Below, piece after piece: positions 34,829-45,938 of a stretch of DNA of 64,000 nt. The position numbers were made by a program, and so were the translations under genes. Origin of the DNA: Podospora pseudocomata. Lineage: Eukaryota; Ascomycota; Sordariomycetes; Sordariales; Podosporaceae. Where the stretch lies: the NCBI RefSeq assembly GCF_035222375.1, contig NC_085888.1:1922001-1986000 (forward strand), in the 5' to 3' direction. The first letter of the stretch is position 1. Each line of letters starts with the position of its first letter. A model generated the notes under the pieces. The model saw only the letters and a list, made by a program, of their open reading frames with translations, did no database searches and was not told the origin of the DNA.

Positions 34829-35463
34829 TTACAAAAACTTGACACCCAAATTCTCCTCCCCCCCCAACGTCTGCGCCTTCCCCTTTTTGACCAGCACGCC
34901 CACCGCCTTGACCAGCAACTCCTGATCCAAACCCCAGAACTCTGTCACGCTGTCAGCCACGACCCCTTTCTGCTACCCATCATCAGAAACTCACCGGACC
35001 CCCTCGTCCCCTCCCCCTCAGCCAACTCATAAACAGTCACCACCCCCCCCTTATTCCCCGTCTCGTCAGCCCACCGCTCCAACAACCCCGCCCACTCCTC
35101 CGGCGTTCTCCAGTACACCCAGACCAGATCCCCTTCTTTACCTCCATACCACTCCGCCCTCCCTTGTCGTTTCATAAAATCGATTATCTCCCTCATGTAA
35201 GAGACTTCCAGCCGCCGGTTGATTGTTTCGTTGTTGAAGAGGGGGTAGATAACCGATGCAGGGGAAGTGGTCGCATCGGAGAGGGAGATGCGGTAGAGCT
35301 TGTGGTGTCGACAATAGGCCAAGATGAGGGAAGACCACTTGGAGAGCTGGGCGTGCCGGGTCGAGAGGTTGATTTGGGGGGTGAAGAAGGGGGGGAAGGA
35401 GTGCTCTTTTGGGAAGGGGAATGCTGCTGTTGCTGCTGCTGCTGGGGGGGGGTTGGTGGTCAT
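34829..35463 (-). CDS. VPS25: ESCRT-II subunit Vps25
   Basis: Two exons, 35463-34995 and 34941-34829 (intron 53 nt, donor GTGAGT, acceptor GACAG, phase 1), give 193 residues, the normal Vps25 size. Vps25 is two winged-helix domains; two copies per ESCRT-II bind Vps22 and Vps36 through an N-terminal PPF-type motif and recruit Vps20 of ESCRT-III at endosomes. Seen here: EHSFPPFFTPQINLSTRHAQ with the PPF motif, WSSLILAYCRHHKLYRISL, PLFNNETINRRLEVSYMREI, WYGGKEGDLVWVYWRTPEEW and VVTVYELAEGEG, then exon 2 EFWGLDQELLVKAVGVLVKK ending LGVKFL. The ATG at 35463 sits just before an Ala-rich head; the frame is open upstream but composition changes there. NDC80 follows in tandem on the same strand. Confidence 0.95.
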
Positions 35464-35895
35464 GATGGGAAGGTGTTTGGCTGCTGTAAATAAGTCCTGG
35501 TTTGGATTGGTTAGATGAGTGTAAAGGAAAAAGGGAATGGGTGAGGTTGGTTGTTGATGAGATGGGAAATGTATATGGGATGGGTTGGTGTGAAAGTGGT
35601 GGTGGGGTTGGATGGATGGAATAAAGAGTGCCAAGACCTTGTGCCTTGCATGGCGGGGGGTTGTGGTTCTTCTGACTGGACCGTCAAGGTTCACATGATG
35701 AAGATGGGAAAAGCTTGTCGTAAGCAGCAGCAGGTAGACTTTTGATACTCATCATCAGGATAACAAAAGCGAGAAAAATAATAAAAAATAAAAATCCCAC
35801 GGTATATCCTGATCCCTAACCATATCCTACTCCTAACCCATAGACCAACAACATCCGTAAAATAAAACTCGACCAAAAAAAAAAACACAAAAAAA
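35464..35895. other. Intergenic region between VPS25 and NDC80
   Basis: 432 bp holding the Vps25 promoter and the 3' end of NDC80, with an A-rich stretch at 35770-35895. No gene is seen. Confidence 0.6.
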
Positions 35896-38188
35896 CTACA
35901 TGTCAATAGCCTGGGTATCATCTCTCATCTCGTCACTCCCCAACTCCTTCTCCAGCTCGTCCGCCACGAAGCTCTCGTACTCCTCCAAGTTCTTCTGCAC
36001 GTGCATCTTGAACTTGATCACGTCGTTCAGCATGCGCATCGTCTCGGTATGCAGCTCCTCCCTGAGCGCGTTCGCCCGCAGCGTCAACTGTTCGTACCTG
36101 TTGATAGTCAGCAAAACGATCTCTGTAGGGTTGGTTTGGTGTCGGGGTTAAAACTCACTCAATGTTCGTATTCATCTCCCTCTGCTCCATCAGCTGCACG
36201 CTCTCGCTCAGCTGCGCCCTCATCTTTGCCAGCTCCTTCTCCATCTTCTCAATCTGCGCGTCGCTCGCCATCTTTTGCGCGCTCGTCGACTCCTTGGTCT
36301 TCTCATACTCCTCCTCCGCCGCCCTCACCCGGTGCTGCAGCGCCTCCACCTCGTTCCTCTTGTCCTCAATCGCCTCCTTGGCCCGGTCCAGCAGGTCATG
36401 ATCCTCCATCATCACGTCCAGCGCCTGTTTTCTCCGTTCCGACACCTCCTTCCTCAGCACCAAGAAGCTGTTCTTAACCTCCCCGCGCAGGTCCAAGTTC
36501 AGGATATGTGCCGGCTGATACCCCGTCGTCGAGTCCTGCAGAAGCCTATCCCCCTGTCCCGCCGCGGCCGACGACGACGGCCCCAGCGACGACGAAAAGT
36601 CCGACGGCCCATCATTCACCGTAACCTGCAGCTCGTACTCCTTCCCCTTGGCGTTGACCGCAGTGGCCGGTATCAGCCCGATCTGATAGGCCACCGTGTT
36701 GAACTTGTCCACCGCCCTCTCCAGCTCCTCCAACCTCCTGCTCGCCTCCAGCTCCCGATCCAGCACCTTCCGCTTCACGTCCTCCAGCCGCAGATTGGCA
36801 GACTCTATCTCCCTCTGCAGACGCTCCCGGTTCCCGGTCATCCGGTCGATATCCTGCATGCTGATCCCCTGCTCATCCACCGCCCTCTGCAGCCTCCTCC
36901 TCTCCTCCTCCGCCTCCCTCACCTCGTCGACCAGCTTCTCCAACTCCTGCTGCAGAATCCGATTCTTCGCCTCGTACCTGTCGGACTTTTCCGAAACTAA
37001 CGTGTTGTACTCCTCAAACTTGGCCCTGTCCTCCTGCATGATCTTGAAGTGATTGTCCAGCACCGCCGGGTCAGGCGTGCTCTTCTCCAGCTCCTCAATC
37101 TCTTTCTGCAACCTCTCGTTCTCCGCCTCCAGCATCTTGAGCTCCTCATAGTACTTTGCATTCCCGTCGTGAAACTCGGCCGCCATCCTCTCCACATGCG
37201 GCGCCAGCGCGGCCTCGACATCCTCATCCCCCGCGTCATCATCCATGTTGAGCCAGTTCTGGTATGCTCGCGTCAAGAAGTTGAAAATGATGGTGTCCCC
37301 CGTGACGTCGACCCCAGCCTCCAGACAAGCCTCATCATACTGGTTGTGAGCATACCGATCGAGCATCTGCGCCAGCTGCATCATCCAGTGCAGCAAACCC
37401 AGAAACGTGCTCCAGTTCTGTCCTCCCACGGCCGCGATTTGGGATTTCGTGATGCTCTTCTCGTATGGGTAGCGCATTTGCTTCAGGAGCGGGGGCACTT
37501 CTTGGTCAATGTTCTTCTGGAAGCGATAGCTGGGGTCGATGCGCCTGTAGAGCCACTGGAACATGAAATTGAAGTCTTTTTGGGTGGGCGACTTGATGAA
37601 GTTGTCCGAGAGCTTGTGGCTCATTTCCATCTCAAAGTTGTTTTGGGCGAGGTATTCGACGAGTTCTTGGCCCAGTCGGTTCTGGTAGGACCGGTCTCGG
37701 AGGGGACGGGGGTCGCGGGGGACGCCGGCTGCTTGGGGGGCTTGTTGGAAGAAGCTTTGGTGGCCGCCCGTTGGGATACCCATCCCGCTGCTGCTCGGGC
37801 CGCCGACGCCCGAGGGACGGGCCCGGTAGACGCTGCTGCGACGGTCGTTGTCTTGACTGCTCGAGGGTCCTCCGCCGGCGGTGTGGTAGGACGGTTTTAG
37901 GGAGGTGGTGTTGCCGCCGCCGCCGGTGTAGGCCGATACCGAGGCGCGCTTGACCGAGGAGAGACCTACGTCGGCGAGGTTGGTGCCGGAGGAGGAGCGC
38001 TGGAACATGGGCTGGTTTGGACGTTGCAGGGCCAGGGAGTGGCGCGAGCCGGACATGGAGCGTGCATGGCTGGCTGGGCCGCCGATGCTGCCAATGTGGG
38101 ATTGTCGCTTCATGGCGGAGGGGGGCTGGGGGATGGCAGAGTTGAGGTTGAGACCCCCGAGGGTCTCGCGCGGTCGACGGCTCGACAT
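35896..38188 (-). CDS. NDC80: Outer-kinetochore protein Ndc80 (Hec1)
   Basis: Two exons, 38188-36159 and 36097-35896 (intron 61 nt, donor GTGAGT, acceptor CAACAG, phase 2), give 743 residues. The N-terminal tail of about 160 residues is basic and Ser-rich ([32 protein letters not shown]), the region phosphorylated by Aurora B in relatives. The calponin-homology head follows ([58 protein letters not shown]) and binds microtubules. From about residue 320 a long coiled coil runs to the end, interrupted near [15 protein letters not shown], where the Ndc80 loop lies. The Ndc80 complex (with Nuf2, Spc24 and Spc25) couples kinetochores to spindle microtubules. The start is the first ATG in frame; it is divergent from PEX14. 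Confidence 0.96.
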
Positions 38189-38814
38189 GGTTGGTGATGT
38201 CAAAAAAAAAATGGACTAGAGGGCTGGTCCCCCCTCTGTCGTTCACACACGCCCCTCCTGTTGTTTTGCACGGTGAGTTTGCCCAGTACGCCGGCGTATC
38301 GCGGGATGGTTGCTTGGCCCGAGGGATATGCGCAAACAGTCGGTACTTTCGTCGAGGTATCGAGAGATTTGTCGTCGAGGTTCGCAGCAAGGTCGTTTTG
38401 GCAAGTCGCCGAGCAACAGCGGCGACAGGAGCGTTGCGACAATTGGCGAGAGCGACACTTTGCTGTACAGCGCTCGGTTGCTGTGGTAAACAAAACATGC
38501 GGGCGGGGCAGTTCATTGGCCGGCCCCGCCCTCCGCTGCTCTGAAAGGGCTTGGCAGGTGGCACGTGACGCCGGCCATTCAAATCCGGGGGGAAAGCACC
38601 AGTGGCAAGAGCTCCGCTGAAAGAGGAAACAAGGGGCATGGGCCGGCATGAACCTCGGCTTTCCGCGCGCCATTGCATTTCCCAAACGGTCGTCATCAGC
38701 TACTACTTTTTGGTCTTCTTCAGCCCCAAACGCGTCCTCCAGTTTCATCAATTTCTGCTCTTCCACAGAAAAGGGGCTTGATCTCAAGAGGAGGGAGATA
38801 CAACATATACGAAT
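38189..38814. other. Divergent promoter of NDC80 and PEX14
   Basis: 626 bp between two divergent starts. No gene is seen. A poly-A run lies at 38202-38211 close to the NDC80 start. Confidence 0.55.
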
Positions 38815-40051
38815 ATGGCTATTCGTGAGGAGCTTGTCGCTTCGGCAGCGACGTGTAGGTTGACCTAGACCGACCCAGGATCGAGACATCCAGATGCATG
38901 CTGATTTCCACTGTCATCTAGTCCTGCAAGACCCCAGCGTCGCCGCGTCCCCGATCGAGAAGAAGGTCGCCTTCCTGCAAGCAAAGAACCTGACCCAGGA
39001 AGAGGTAAACGCTGCCCTCGCTCGCGTCGGTGCTGGCGTAGCGCCGCCACAAGCATACACATCCCAGGCCGTAGTCCCAGCACAACAGCAACAACAACAA
39101 CAACAACACCAACCACCCCAACAGTACTACGGGCAGCAATACCCCCCACAGCAGCAATACCCCCCATACGGATGGCAACCACAACCACAGCAGCAAACCG
39201 TCCCACCTCGGCGTGATTGGCGTGACTGGTTCATAATGGCTACCGTCGTCAGCGGCGTCTCCTACGGCCTCTTCTCCCTAGGGAAGCGCTACGTCTACCC
39301 CCTCATCGCCCCCCCAACCCCCGAACGGCTGGAGCGAGACAAGAAATCCATCGACGAGCAATTCGAAAAGACGTTTGCCTTGGTGGAGCAGCTGGCCAAA
39401 GACACGGAAGCCCTCAAGGCCGCCGAGACGGAACGCACCGAAAAGCTCGACACGGCCCTCAACGAACTCGAGACGGTGATCGGAGACCTCAAGTCGGCCA
39501 ACCGCCGCCGCGACGACGAGGCGCAGCGGGTTAGGGATGACGTCCAGAGCCTCAAGGACTCGATCCCCCGCGCGTTGAACAACCAAAAGGACCTCACTGA
39601 CACCAGGCTGAGGGAGGTCAATGCTGAGCTCAAGAGCTTGAAGACGTTGATCACGCAGCGGATGAACCCGACTGCCACTTCGACCAGTGTGAATAATTAT
39701 CTTCGCCCGTCCACCGGCGGAACCACTCCTGCTGCTAGCCCGGCTGCTGTGACGCCCGCGGCCCCGGCTACGGTTGAGAATGGGGATGAGGCTCCCAAGA
39801 CTACGACGTATTCGGATTATTTGACTGGTAACCACAACCGGACCGGTTCCGCTTCTGCCTCGTCGCCTTTTAACAGCGGGATGACGGCCAAGGCGTCGAT
39901 TCCGGCTTGGCAAATGATGGCTTCGAAGAAGGGTGCTGCTGCTGCGGCGGCGGGGCCGTCGTCGTCGTCGTCGACGGAGGGTGGTGAGGCGGCGGCAGCG
40001 GCGGGGGGGAGCAGTGGGAACAGCACTGATACCCCTGCTGCGAGCTCGTAG
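38815..40051 (+). CDS. PEX14: Peroxisomal docking protein Pex14
   Basis: Two exons, 38815-38854 and 38922-40051 (intron 67 nt, donor GTAGGT, acceptor CATCTAG), give 389 residues. Exon 1 encodes only MAIREELVASAAT and the first base of Phe14. The conserved N-terminal three-helix domain spans about residues 14-50 (FLQDPSVAASPIEKKVAFLQ, AKNLTQEEVNAALARVG) and binds WxxxF/Y motifs of Pex5. A Gln/Tyr/Pro-rich linker follows, then a hydrophobic stretch (DWFIMATVVSGVSYGLFSLG, about 118-140) that anchors the protein in the peroxisomal membrane, and a coiled coil to about residue 260. The C-terminal third is Ala/Ser/Thr-rich and disordered. Pex14 forms the docking/translocation module with Pex13 and Pex17-type partners. 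Confidence 0.95.
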
Positions 40052-41374
40052 AGGGGGCGATAGGGGTGCTGGGGTGGATGCCATAAGAGGAAGTGGAGGA
40101 GGAGGAGAAGAAGAAGGAGGAGGAGGAGAAGAAGGAGGAGAAGAAGGAGGAGGAGGAGGAGAAGAAGGAGGAGGAGGAGGAGAAGAAGGAGGAGGAAGAG
40201 CCGGCGACATGTCGCTGGCAGCATGTGATGAGGAGGATCAACAGTTGGATATATGATTAATGTGTACCGGTCAGCGGGGTAGTGTTATGGGGGGGTTGTG
40301 GCTTTTGTACCAGTAACATTATACTACAGCATTGGAGTGTTTTTTTCGCTCAAACATTTTGTCGCAAATATTTCGCAGCGGGCATTATTAGGTTTTTTAA
40401 GCATCTGGTCATCTCATGAGATGTGATTCATGTCGGGGCAATTGTGATGGATAGTGCTGTTTTGACTTATGCAGGTTGGTATGGTTCTCTGGCTTCTTCT
40501 CCGGACTCGCGGGCTGTTATAAGAGTGCGGGTGTCCCCCCTCGATCGACTCGACATCAACAAACAAACAAACGGAGGAGGGAAGCATTTGACCCGACAGT
40601 TTGGACAGGTGTGGGGAGCGAACGGTAAGTGTATGAACTTTCCCATGTTGAGGGCTACATAAGTTTGGCATGTGCTGATTAGGTTTCGGGGGGAGACAAA
40701 TGGCACCACATTGGCATTGCGGGAAGCGGGAGGTGCAGTAGGCTGACAAAGCTGTACTAGCGAAAACAAAGGTTGCCAATGCCGGGGCGGGGAGAGGGGG
40801 GTGGAAGCCGAGGTACAGGTTTTTGGTGGTGGTGTTGGTGGTTGTTGGTGGTGACGGTGGTAGTGGTGGTATGTCTCTCTTTCATCCCAACTTTTTTCGT
40901 TGATAGACAGGCAGGAAGAAGGTTCTTGGCGGGCATAGCAATGTTGACATGGCTGCTGGGTTTCACCATGACGTGCGGATCTCGCCATGTCTGCCTGGGG
41001 TAGTGGGAGTGTTTTGGGATGGGGGGGAAATCATTGGATGATGGAGGGGGGTGGAAGGGAACTTGTACAAAGTGGGATTTGCTTGCGAGTGGGATGAATG
41101 GGCTGGTGGGTGGTGGGCCAGATCTGAAAGAAAAGAACCCCTGTCAGAGCTACTAACTCTACTATCACTACAACGCCGTTGACGGAGGATGTATTGATAT
41201 ATTTCGACCTCGCTGCTTTTTTCATCCCTCGGTTTCTCAACCATTATTCTATCTTCTTCAGTCTGTCTGGCCACTCTGCCTCTTTTTCTTTTTGGTCAAT
41301 ATCATTTTGATACAGCCTCCCCCCCCCCCCACCCCCTTTTCCTTCAGTTCCCTTCATCTTACCTCACCACCACA
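40052..41374. other. Intergenic region with purine tract
   Basis: Begins with a long GGA/GAA purine tract directly after the PEX14 stop, then 1.1 kb without a recognisable gene. A C run at 41320-41330 lies close to the next ATG. Confidence 0.5.
40092..40200 (+). repeat. Imperfect GGA/GAA purine tract
   Basis: About 110 bases made only of A and G on the plus strand, in GGA and GAA units, in the 3' flank of PEX14. It yields long artificial Glu/Gly, Arg/Lys or Leu/Ser open frames, which I do not accept as genes. Confidence 0.9.
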
Positions 41375-43033
41375 ATGACCACCACCACACTCCAAGAAGA
41401 AACCCTCACCGCCGCCTCCCTGGCAGGCGGCGATGTCCCCCCCACCGTCTCCCCAACCCAACCACCAACCTCGGACCCATCAACCTACAAATTCCTCAAG
41501 GCCATGCTCCCCCACCTCCCCTTGCTCCTCCGCACCGCCGTCCTCCACCTCCTCCGCCTCTCCCCCCAGTCCCCCTACCTAAACCTCAAAACCGCCCTCA
41601 TCGTCAGCGTCCTCCGCGCCTACATCAACCCCCCCAACCCAAAGACCATCTCCGAAACCAAACACTTCCTCAACCGCTTCCCCAGCATCAAAGGCAAGAT
41701 CTGGGTCGCCACCTACTCCATCCCAACCCCCACCCCAGAAACCCAAACCGCCATCCAATCCCTCTTTTCCAGCGCCATCACCGCCCTCTCCCACGATGGA
41801 AAAACTCGTCTGCCGTCAATGCCCGAGGTGAGGAGTGTGGAAGGTGAATGGACGGGCTACCGCGCCAACGCCACTTCCTCCAGCCGTCTCCCGGAGGGTT
41901 TGTCGCAGGGGGAGCTGTACAGCGAAATGATGAAGGAAGCAACCGGCAAGTCAACAATCCTCTACTTCCACGGCGGCGCCTACTGGCTCATGGACCCAGC
42001 CACTCACCGCCCCACAACAAAAACACTGGCCAAAGTCACCGGGGGGAGGTGCTTCAGCGTGCGGTACCGTCTCGCGCCAGAGGACCCGTTTCCGGCGGCG
42101 GTGATGGACGGGTTGGTGGCTTACCTGGGGCTTCTATACCCGGAAGAGGGGGCTTTTCACGCTGCTGTTCCGGCGGAGGAGATTGTTTTTGCGGGTGATA
42201 GGTAGGTACCTCTTCCCTTCCAAACCCCCCCTTCCAACCCCCCTTTTTTTTTCTTTTTTTTCCCGCTTCTCCCACATATCACTAACGTTTTTTTTCTTCT
42301 TTTTCCCCCCTATTCTAGTGCTGGTGGCAACCTCTGCTTGTCGCTATTGCAGCTCATCCTCCACCTTCACAGATCAGGCCGGAAGGAAGTGATGTACAAC
42401 GGCAGAACAGTCGACATCCCAATCCCGGCAGGCCTGGCGTTGAACTCCCCCTGGACAGACGTCACCCACTCCTCCCCGTCTTGTGTGTCAAACGCACCGT
42501 TTGATTACCTACCCGAACCATCTGTTCTCCACTCTGCAGAATCCAAACGCCCTGCTTGCTCCATCTGGCCTTCTACCCCCAAACGTCGCCACATTTATGT
42601 CTCTGACGAATTGATGACCCACCCGCTGGTGTCGGTGGTTCTGGCAAAGAGCTGGGAGGGAGCGCCGCCGGTTTACATCTGTACAGGCTGGGAGCTGCTC
42701 GCGGATGAGGATAAGTATCTCGCGAAAAAGATGTGGGAAGAGGACGGGGTGAGGGTTAGGTTGGAGGAGTACGAGGGCATGCCGCACTGTTTTGGGTTGA
42801 TTTTCCCGGGCTTGAAGGAGGCGAGGAGGTGTTTTTCGGGGTGGGGGGGGTTTATCAAGGAGGTTGTTGAGGGAAGTGGGGAGAGGGGGAGTAGGTTCTT
42901 GACTGTTAGGGCGGGGACGCTGGAGGAGGTGGAGAGAAAGGGGGAGGAGATTAGTCGGATGAGGGGGGATGTGGTCAGGAGGAGGATGGAGGGGATGTTG
43001 AGGGGAGGGCCGGAGGCGGTTGCGAAGTTGTGA
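41375..43033 (+). CDS. Alpha/beta hydrolase, hormone-sensitive-lipase (HSL) family
   Basis: Two exons, 41375-42201 and 42319-43033 (intron 117 nt, donor GTAGGT, pyrimidine-rich acceptor TTCTAG), give 513 residues. The oxyanion-hole motif of the HSL branch is STILYFHGGAYWLMDP (His199-Gly-Gly). The nucleophile motif is GDSAGGN, with Ser276. Asp405 in LLADEDKYLA and His432 in EGMPHCFGL complete the likely triad. The N-terminal 190 residues, with LPLLLRTAVLHLLRLSP, form a cap or membrane-associated region. The intron lies inside the Ser276 codon (AG|T), so the active site exists only in spliced mRNA. Fungal members are esterases or steroid/arylesterase-like enzymes; the substrate is unknown. The gene is in tandem with the DHCR24-like gene. 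Confidence 0.9.
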
Positions 43034-43326
43034 GAGGGGGTTTGATGATCTGGGAGTTTTGGAAAAGGGAAAGCGGGCGTTTTGGTTTGGGGGTTGGGGA
43101 TTGGGGATTTTTTGACGTACATGGAAGGAGAAAAAAATTACATACCTGAATTATAATAATGTATAATCCGATAGCTCCTAGTTGGCAGATATCTTGGTGT
43201 CTTTTCATCCTGGCTGGTGGCTTGAATCTGTACTGACACATCCAAGCCAGTTCAGGTTTACTCTGTTGGCTAGCTGGAAAGTGCCAGCAACCAGTCAACC
43301 AGGCTAACCATCTCTACATTCACCCG

Positions 43327-43358
<32 letters not shown>

Positions 43359-43592
43359 CTCTCTCTCTCTCTTTCCTCAGTTACATTCTCCTCAACCGTT
43401 CGACAGGGGCCCTTCCCCAGAAAGAATCCCAAAATCCCACCATGAGCCGGGACCCACATGGTATCATTTCTTGGCAACACTCTTTTGCATCTCACTCTCA
43501 CCTTTCCCATCTCTCACCCTTCACCTTCACCTTCACCCACCACTCCCCATCCCCCCTTCCCACCTCCCTGGTGGCCCCCCACTCGGCCCAAA
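43034..43592. other. Intergenic region with TC/TA tract
   Basis: 560 bp between tandem genes, with a CT-TA-CT compound microsatellite at 43327-43372. An ATG at 43458 is in frame with the downstream gene and could be its start. Confidence 0.55.
43327..43372 (+). repeat. Compound dinucleotide microsatellite (CT)n(AT)n(CT)n
   Basis: Three adjacent dinucleotide blocks, about 220 bp before the preferred start of the DHCR24-like gene, probably in its promoter or leader. Confidence 0.9.
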
Positions 43593-45089
43593 ATGGACAA
43601 GCACCTCAAAACCCTCCACTCCCTCTCCAAGACCCTCACCACCCTCCACCAAACCCGCACCCCCTACCGCATCAACCACGGCTCAACAAACTCCACCCGG
43701 CCACGCCCTTCCTCCGGCACAGCAACAGTCGACATCTCCAGCCTGAACAACGTCTTATCCGTCAACAAAGCAACCAAAACCGCCCTCGTGGAACCAAACG
43801 TCCCAATGGACAAGCTGGTCGAAGCTACCCTCCCCCACGGCCTGATCCCCCCGGTAGTGATGGAGTTCCCAGGCATCACCGCCGGCGGCGGATTCGCGGG
43901 CACGGCAGGGGAATCCTCCAGCTTCAAGCACGGCTTCTTCGACGACACGGTCAGACAAGTGGAGATGGTTCTCGGAGACGGGAAGATCGTACGGTTCGGA
44001 CCTGACGACGAAGAAAAAGGGGACTTGTTCCGCGGAGCGGCCGGTGCGGTGGGCACGCTGGGGGTCACGACGTGTCTGGAGATTCGGCTGATGGACGCGA
44101 AAAAGTTTGTCAAGACGAGATACCACCGTGCCGGGAGTGTGGCCGAGGCGGTCGAGGTGATCAGGCGGGAGGTCAGGAACGACAACAACGACTACGTGGA
44201 CGGCATCCTCTTCAGCAGGGACCACGGCGTGGTCGTCACGGGCGAGCTCACCGATGTCAAGCCCCGGGCGGCAGAACCACGGACGTTTTCCCGCGCGTGG
44301 GACCAGTGGTTTTACCTCCACGCTCAGAACCAACAACAGTCCGAGGAGTACATACCCCTGGCGGAATACCTCTTCCGGTACGACCGCGGCGGCTTCTGGG
44401 TCGGCGCCGCGGCCTTTGAGTACTTCAAATTCGTCCCCTTTACCAGATTCTCCCGCTGGTTTCTGGATGACTTTTTGCACACCAGGATGATGTACCGCGC
44501 GTTGCACGGGTCGGGCGAGAGCGCGAGGTTTGTTGTGCAGGATGTCGCCATGCCGTTCGAGACCACCGAGGCGTTTGTGGATTACACTGCCGAGTCGCTG
44601 AACATCTGGCCTCTTTGGCTGTGTCCGCTCAGGCGGAGGGCTCCGCCGACGTTTCACCCTTTTACCACTGTTCCGGAGGGGGTCGTCAGGGAAGAAGAAG
44701 ACATGATGCTCAATGTGGGCGTTTGGGGATGGGGGCCGGACGAACCGGCAAGGTTTGTGGAAAAGAACAGGGAGTTGGAGGCAAAAGTCAGGGAACTGGG
44801 GGGCATGAAGTGGCTGTATGCGCACACGTATTACGCCCAGGACGAGTTTTGGGACATGTACAACGGCAGGGGGTGGTATGACGAGCTGAGGGAAAAGTAC
44901 AATGCCGGCCACCTGCCGAGCGTCTGGGACAAGGTCCACGTTGACCCCGAGGCGGCCGGGAACAAGAAGAGGCACTGGCTCAAGAGGCAGGTGCCGCTGG
45001 GGGGTTTTTATGGTATTTGGAAGAGTATTCAGAGCAAGGATTATTTCCTGCATCGGAATGCGGCCTGGAAGTGGAAGGGGGAGGAGTGA
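43593..45089 (+). CDS. DHCR24-like FAD-binding oxidoreductase
   Basis: One exon, 498 residues from the ATG at 43593. The N-terminal FAD-binding PCMH domain shows TALVEPNVPMDKLVEATL, LIPPVVMEFPGITAGGGFAG and TAGESSSFKHGFFDDTV, the pattern of Delta24-sterol reductase (DHCR24/seladin-1) and relatives. The substrate half includes RYDRGGFWVGAAAFEYFKF, FVVQDVAMPFETTEAFVDY and the C-terminal WLYAHTYYAQDEFWDMYN. In animals DHCR24 reduces the C24 double bond of cholesterol precursors; fungi make C24-methylated ergosterol, so this enzyme's substrate is open. An upstream in-frame ATG at 43458 would add 45 Pro/Ser-rich residues with a hydrophobic start (MVSFLGNTLLHLTLTF), which might be a signal or anchor. 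I prefer 43593 but cannot exclude the longer form. Confidence 0.87.
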   Translation: MDKHLKTLHSLSKTLTTLHQTRTPYRINHGSTNSTRPRPSSGTATVDISSLNNVLSVNKATKTALVEPNVPMDKLVEATLPHGLIPPVVMEFPGITAGGGFAGTAGESSSFKHGFFDDTVRQVEMVLGDGKIVRFGPDDEEKGDLFRGAAGAVGTLGVTTCLEIRLMDAKKFVKTRYHRAGSVAEAVEVIRREVRNDNNDYVDGILFSRDHGVVVTGELTDVKPRAAEPRTFSRAWDQWFYLHAQNQQQSEEYIPLAEYLFRYDRGGFWVGAAAFEYFKFVPFTRFSRWFLDDFLHTRMMYRALHGSGESARFVVQDVAMPFETTEAFVDYTAESLNIWPLWLCPLRRRAPPTFHPFTTVPEGVVREEEDMMLNVGVWGWGPDEPARFVEKNRELEAKVRELGGMKWLYAHTYYAQDEFWDMYNGRGWYDELREKYNAGHLPSVWDKVHVDPEAAGNKKRHWLKRQVPLGGFYGIWKSIQSKDYFLHRNAAWKWKGEE

Positions 45090-45649
45090 GCGGTGATGGG
45101 TGGGAGTGTGTGTGTTGATATTGTATAGATAGATAATAAGTATACGTGACTAGAATGGGTATGGATAATGTAAGACAATCCTACTTTGTATCATTCAGAC
45201 AACATAAACCAGCCAAGCAGCACTTTTGATTCTTCATACAACTCCCTGTCACGAACAGCAACCTCAGTCAAGACACACATATGAGTTTACTCCTTGTATT
45301 TCTCTCACTCCTCTCGTTCACCCCCTTTTCGGACCCCAGACTAGCCTAACGAAAACAAAAACACAAACGAAAATACTCAAAACACGCCCCTAGGCACCAA
45401 AAAAAAGCCAAAAAAAAAAAGACAGGCATAATAGATAACCACCCACTCCTCTCATCCACCTCTGCCGCCTATCGTACAAATTGTTCTTGGTTGTCCGTAC
45501 TTACCCCTCCCCTTCGTAGCTAAAACGTATGAATAGGTAGGCCGAACAGTCGCCAGAGCGCTCAAATGATATACACAAGAACGTAAAAACAGAATAATCT
45601 TTTCGACCAAACAGTCAAAGGCCACCGCCTCCAGAGAAGATACCAAGGG

Positions 45650-45681
<32 letters not shown>

Positions 45682-45938
45682 AGACATGTCCGTCAGGACT
45701 TGAGGTATGTCAAATGTAATTGTTGATAATCGTTCCCAACAGTGTTGGTATTGGTCCTTCGATATGGTTCCATCACCAACGTGATGTCCATCATATGTTG
45801 TGTATCCACGTGGATATGGTGTGGTGTTCTTTTTCGTGGGAGTTCCTCGTGGTATGTTTGTGCTTCGTTCCCCAAAAACTCTGCCAAGGGTCGGTTGTGA
45901 CACTCCGTGTCCAGATCTCAGTGCGCGTCCAGTCGAGT
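45090..45938. other. Convergent intergenic region with a 30-base A run
   Basis: 850 bp between converging genes. A homopolymer of about 30 A lies at 45650-45679. No gene is seen. Confidence 0.6.
45650..45679 (+). repeat. Poly-A homopolymer
   Basis: About 30 consecutive A on the plus strand. It stands alone: I see no LINE-type ORF or target-site duplication next to it. Confidence 0.9.

Noticed and set aside
36275-37900. Two plus-strand open frames of 241 and 283 codons
   Set aside because: Opposite the NDC80 coiled coil and head; Leu/His/Arg-rich shadows.
39278-40241. Minus-strand frames with Pro, Ser or Leu runs
   Set aside because: They read the GGA/GAA purine tract and the PEX14 C-terminus in reverse; no family-like content.
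43755-45053. 432-codon open frame on the minus strand
   Set aside because: Shadow of the GC-rich DHCR24-like gene; Pro/Val/His/Arg-rich without motifs.
45650-45679. Poly-A run as the tail of a LINE or processed copy
   Set aside because: No reverse-transcriptase ORF, no gene copy and no visible target-site duplication beside it.
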